A DNA stretch of 14,137 bases from an uncultured Gammaproteobacteria bacterium. Its GTDB lineage: Bacteria > Pseudomonadota > Gammaproteobacteria > Acidiferrobacterales > CAJVXG01. The notes under the pieces were generated by a model, which did not search any database, had not been told where the DNA came from, and was given only the letters and a program-made list of their open reading frames with translations. The position numbers and the translations under genes are program-made. Numbering within the stretch: position 1 is the stretch's first letter; each line of letters opens with the position of its first letter. The stretch covers positions 1-14,137 of the forward strand of contig CAJVXG010000022.1 in NCBI GenBank assembly GCA_913009215.1, in the 5' to 3' direction. Shown in pieces: positions 13,068-14,137 of this stretch.

Positions 13068-13825
13068 TCGCCGGCAATGGAAAAATCGGTCACAATTTAA
13101 TCATTCCAGGTAATAATCGATTGTACATATATATCTACATTACATTATCCGTTGTAGTTTTGTTGTCTGGAAGTTTTTTCTTCTGGCGCTGGGTGCTAAG
13201 GCGATGCGAGCAGGCCTGTCGCGCGGACTGGGGCAGCGTATGGCTGAATCGCCTGGATGGACTGAATCGAATATTTTGTCGTAGTTTTCATAAATTGCGT
13301 CATGATTCAATGGCGCTGGGGTCCGATGGCGGCGTCTTGCTTGCCAGTAATCATGTATCCGGGCTGGACCCGTTGTTGCTGGTGGCGGCCTGTGATCGCC
13401 CTTTGCGTTTTGTCATTGCCAGGGAACAATATGAACGCTGGTGGTTACGATGGCTGTTCAAGGCGATGGGATGTATTCCAGTGGATAGGGGGAAAAACCC
13501 GAGAAGCGCATTTCGTGTCGCGCTTGAGGCACTGCACGATGGCGAGGTTGTGGCCATATTCCCTCACGGCCGCATCCATTTGTCTCATCAGCCACCGGCA
13601 CGCCTGAAAAGGGGGGTGGCGCTACTGGCGCAATTGGCCTCGGTGCCGGTGCTGCCCTTGCTGATAGAGGGGGTTCGTGGTCAGGGTATGACTGTCGCCG
13701 CCGTGTTGATACCCAGCCGGGCCAGAATTACCATTTTTGAGTGCATACATTTTGGCAAAAACGCTTACGTCGGTATGCAACGGCTGGCAGAACGTATTGG
13801 CGGGATTGCCACTGCCCCGGAATAA
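13040..13825 (+). CDS. PlsC-type 1-acyl-sn-glycerol-3-phosphate acyltransferase family protein
   Basis: The family transfers acyl chains to lysophospholipids or related acceptors at the inner membrane. The 261-residue protein has one N-terminal hydrophobic segment (about 29-48) followed by the acyltransferase domain. Motif I is SNHVSGLDP with His105 and Asp110 in HX4D spacing. RFVIAREQYERWWLRWLF and MGCIPVDRG form the substrate-binding region, FPHGRI (174-179) is motif III, and VLPLLIEGV is close to motif IV. Motif III is usually FPEGTR, so His replaces the conserved Glu, which may mark a different subfamily or acceptor. ATG 13040 was chosen for a GAGGA ribosome site 9 nt upstream. TTG 13121 (after AGGTAA) is an alternative that would begin right at the membrane segment. 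It is divergent from nadC. Confidence 0.88.
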   Translation: MSFTCTGGTIAGNGKIGHNLIIPGNNRLYIYIYITLSVVVLLSGSFFFWRWVLRRCEQACRADWGSVWLNRLDGLNRIFCRSFHKLRHDSMALGSDGGVLLASNHVSGLDPLLLVAACDRPLRFVIAREQYERWWLRWLFKAMGCIPVDRGKNPRSAFRVALEALHDGEVVAIFPHGRIHLSHQPPARLKRGVALLAQLASVPVLPLLIEGVRGQGMTVAAVLIPSRARITIFECIHFGKNAYVGMQRLAERIGGIATAPE

Positions 13826-13877
13826 GCCACAGTTCCTTCACTTGGCCGCTTAATGCGCTAGGCTTGTATTATATAGA

Positions 13878-13897
13878 AAAAACAGCGAGCTGTTTTT
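13878..13897 (+). promoter_or_regulatory. A/T-rich perfect inverted repeat before the dehydrogenase gene
   Basis: AAAAACAGC (13878-13886) and GCTGTTTTT (13889-13897) are exact inverse complements around a GA spacer; as RNA the stem would be 8 bp with a CGAG tetraloop. It ends in T5, so it could terminate plsC-like transcription. However, it is only 7 nt from the ATG at 13905, so an operator or translation-control hairpin is equally possible. Confidence 0.4.
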
Positions 13898-13904
13898 GAT
13901 AGCG

Positions 13905-14137
13905 ATGGAGTCCGTTTTGGCCAAAAAAAAGAATAAACACAAATCCTTCAAAGACAGTGTCGACCAGATGGTCGATCGCGCTATTGCTGTGATTGGTATT
14001 GATGCGGGCATGGCCGAGGCCATCAAGGCCTGTAATTCCGTGATCCAGGTCCGTTTCCCCGTGAACCTGCAAGGCCGGATTGAGGTCTTTACCGGCTGGC
14101 GCGCCGTGCACAGCACCCATCGCCTGCCCGCCAAGGG
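13905..14137 (+). CDS. Glu/Leu/Phe/Val dehydrogenase family protein, N-terminal part (cut by window edge)
   Basis: Only about 78 codons are visible. The translation contains SFKDSVDQMVDRAIAVIGID, then IQVRFPVNLQGRIEVFTGWR and AVHSTHRLPAKG, the start of the family's dimerisation domain that leads into the Gly-rich substrate-binding motif just beyond the edge. This fits an NAD(P)-dependent glutamate dehydrogenase, which interconverts glutamate with 2-oxoglutarate and ammonia; leucine or phenylalanine dehydrogenase cannot be excluded from this part. Two starts are possible: ATG 13905 with no clear ribosome site, or TTG 13917, which has GGAG 6 nt upstream and gives (M)AKKKNKHKSFK. The second has the better signal. 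The upstream 80 nt hold an A/T-rich inverted repeat. Confidence 0.88.
   Translation, partial: MESVLAKKKNKHKSFKDSVDQMVDRAIAVIGIDAGMAEAIKACNSVIQVRFPVNLQGRIEVFTGWRAVHSTHRLPAK

Noticed and set aside
12986..13093. 36-residue N-terminal extension of NadC
   Set aside because: The extension has no family similarity, runs through the promoter region and the start of the divergent gene, and MDKLPDN matches the normal NadC start.
13905..14137. Minus-strand frames over the right end of the window
   Set aside because: The plus strand encodes a recognisable glutamate dehydrogenase N terminus here, so the minus-strand frames are shadows.
1..14137. CRISPR arrays, prophage, toxin-antitoxin pairs, tRNA/rRNA genes
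   Set aside because: I looked for regularly spaced repeats, phage or toxin-like small gene pairs and conserved RNA motifs, and saw none.

Overview
The window reads as an ordinary chromosomal stretch of a gammaproteobacterium, probably free-living. Evidence for this is the order GNAT-like gene, aat, bpt, infA; SucD, NadE and GlnB proteins close to their enterobacterial counterparts; a BamD lipoprotein (so a Gram-negative outer membrane); and a RAYT transposase with REP elements of the GTAG + GATGCGGT type. I cannot place it below class level. All large open frames look intact, and both ends cut a gene: infA loses its last base and stop codon, and a glutamate-dehydrogenase-family gene keeps only its first ~78 codons.

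Layout. (1) 1-2891, minus strand: a translation/protein-turnover operon read from right to left: a COG3146-type (DUF482) acyltransferase-like gene, aat, bpt, infA. The first three are joined by ATGA stop/start overlaps. Aat and Bpt attach leucine or phenylalanine to protein N termini to mark them for ClpS/ClpAP degradation, and clpA/clpS often lie just past infA in relatives. (2) 2995-6379, plus strand: a small membrane protein, sucD without an adjacent sucC, nadE (3-nt gap) and the PII gene glnB. (3) bamD (minus) meets glnB tail to tail and is divergent from rluD (plus). (4) 8249-9977 is the accessory part, lying between rluD and pgeF: a small tail-anchored protein gene, a 5' leader with strong base-pairing potential, a gene for a very basic exported protein, and a RAYT transposase gene bracketed by inverted REP elements. 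Two 32-nt near-identical palindromic repeats mark the edges of most of this segment. (5) 9978-11535: pgeF and a ZIP metal transporter. (6) 11540-12985, minus: a membrane-anchored DsrE-like protein and nadC. (7) 13040-14137, plus: a PlsC-type acyltransferase and the start of a glutamate-dehydrogenase-family gene.

Most of the window is housekeeping: N-degron tagging, the TCA cycle, the last step of NAD synthesis (NadE) and the quinolinate step (NadC), nitrogen signalling (GlnB, GDH), outer-membrane assembly, ribosome modification and peptidoglycan quality control. The least explained material is 8249-9935. It combines uncharacterised small proteins, a candidate structured RNA leader, a REP/RAYT unit and a duplicated palindrome that suggests how the segment was built. 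I see no CRISPR array, phage genes, tRNA or rRNA, and nothing I would call a complete new defence or biosynthetic system.
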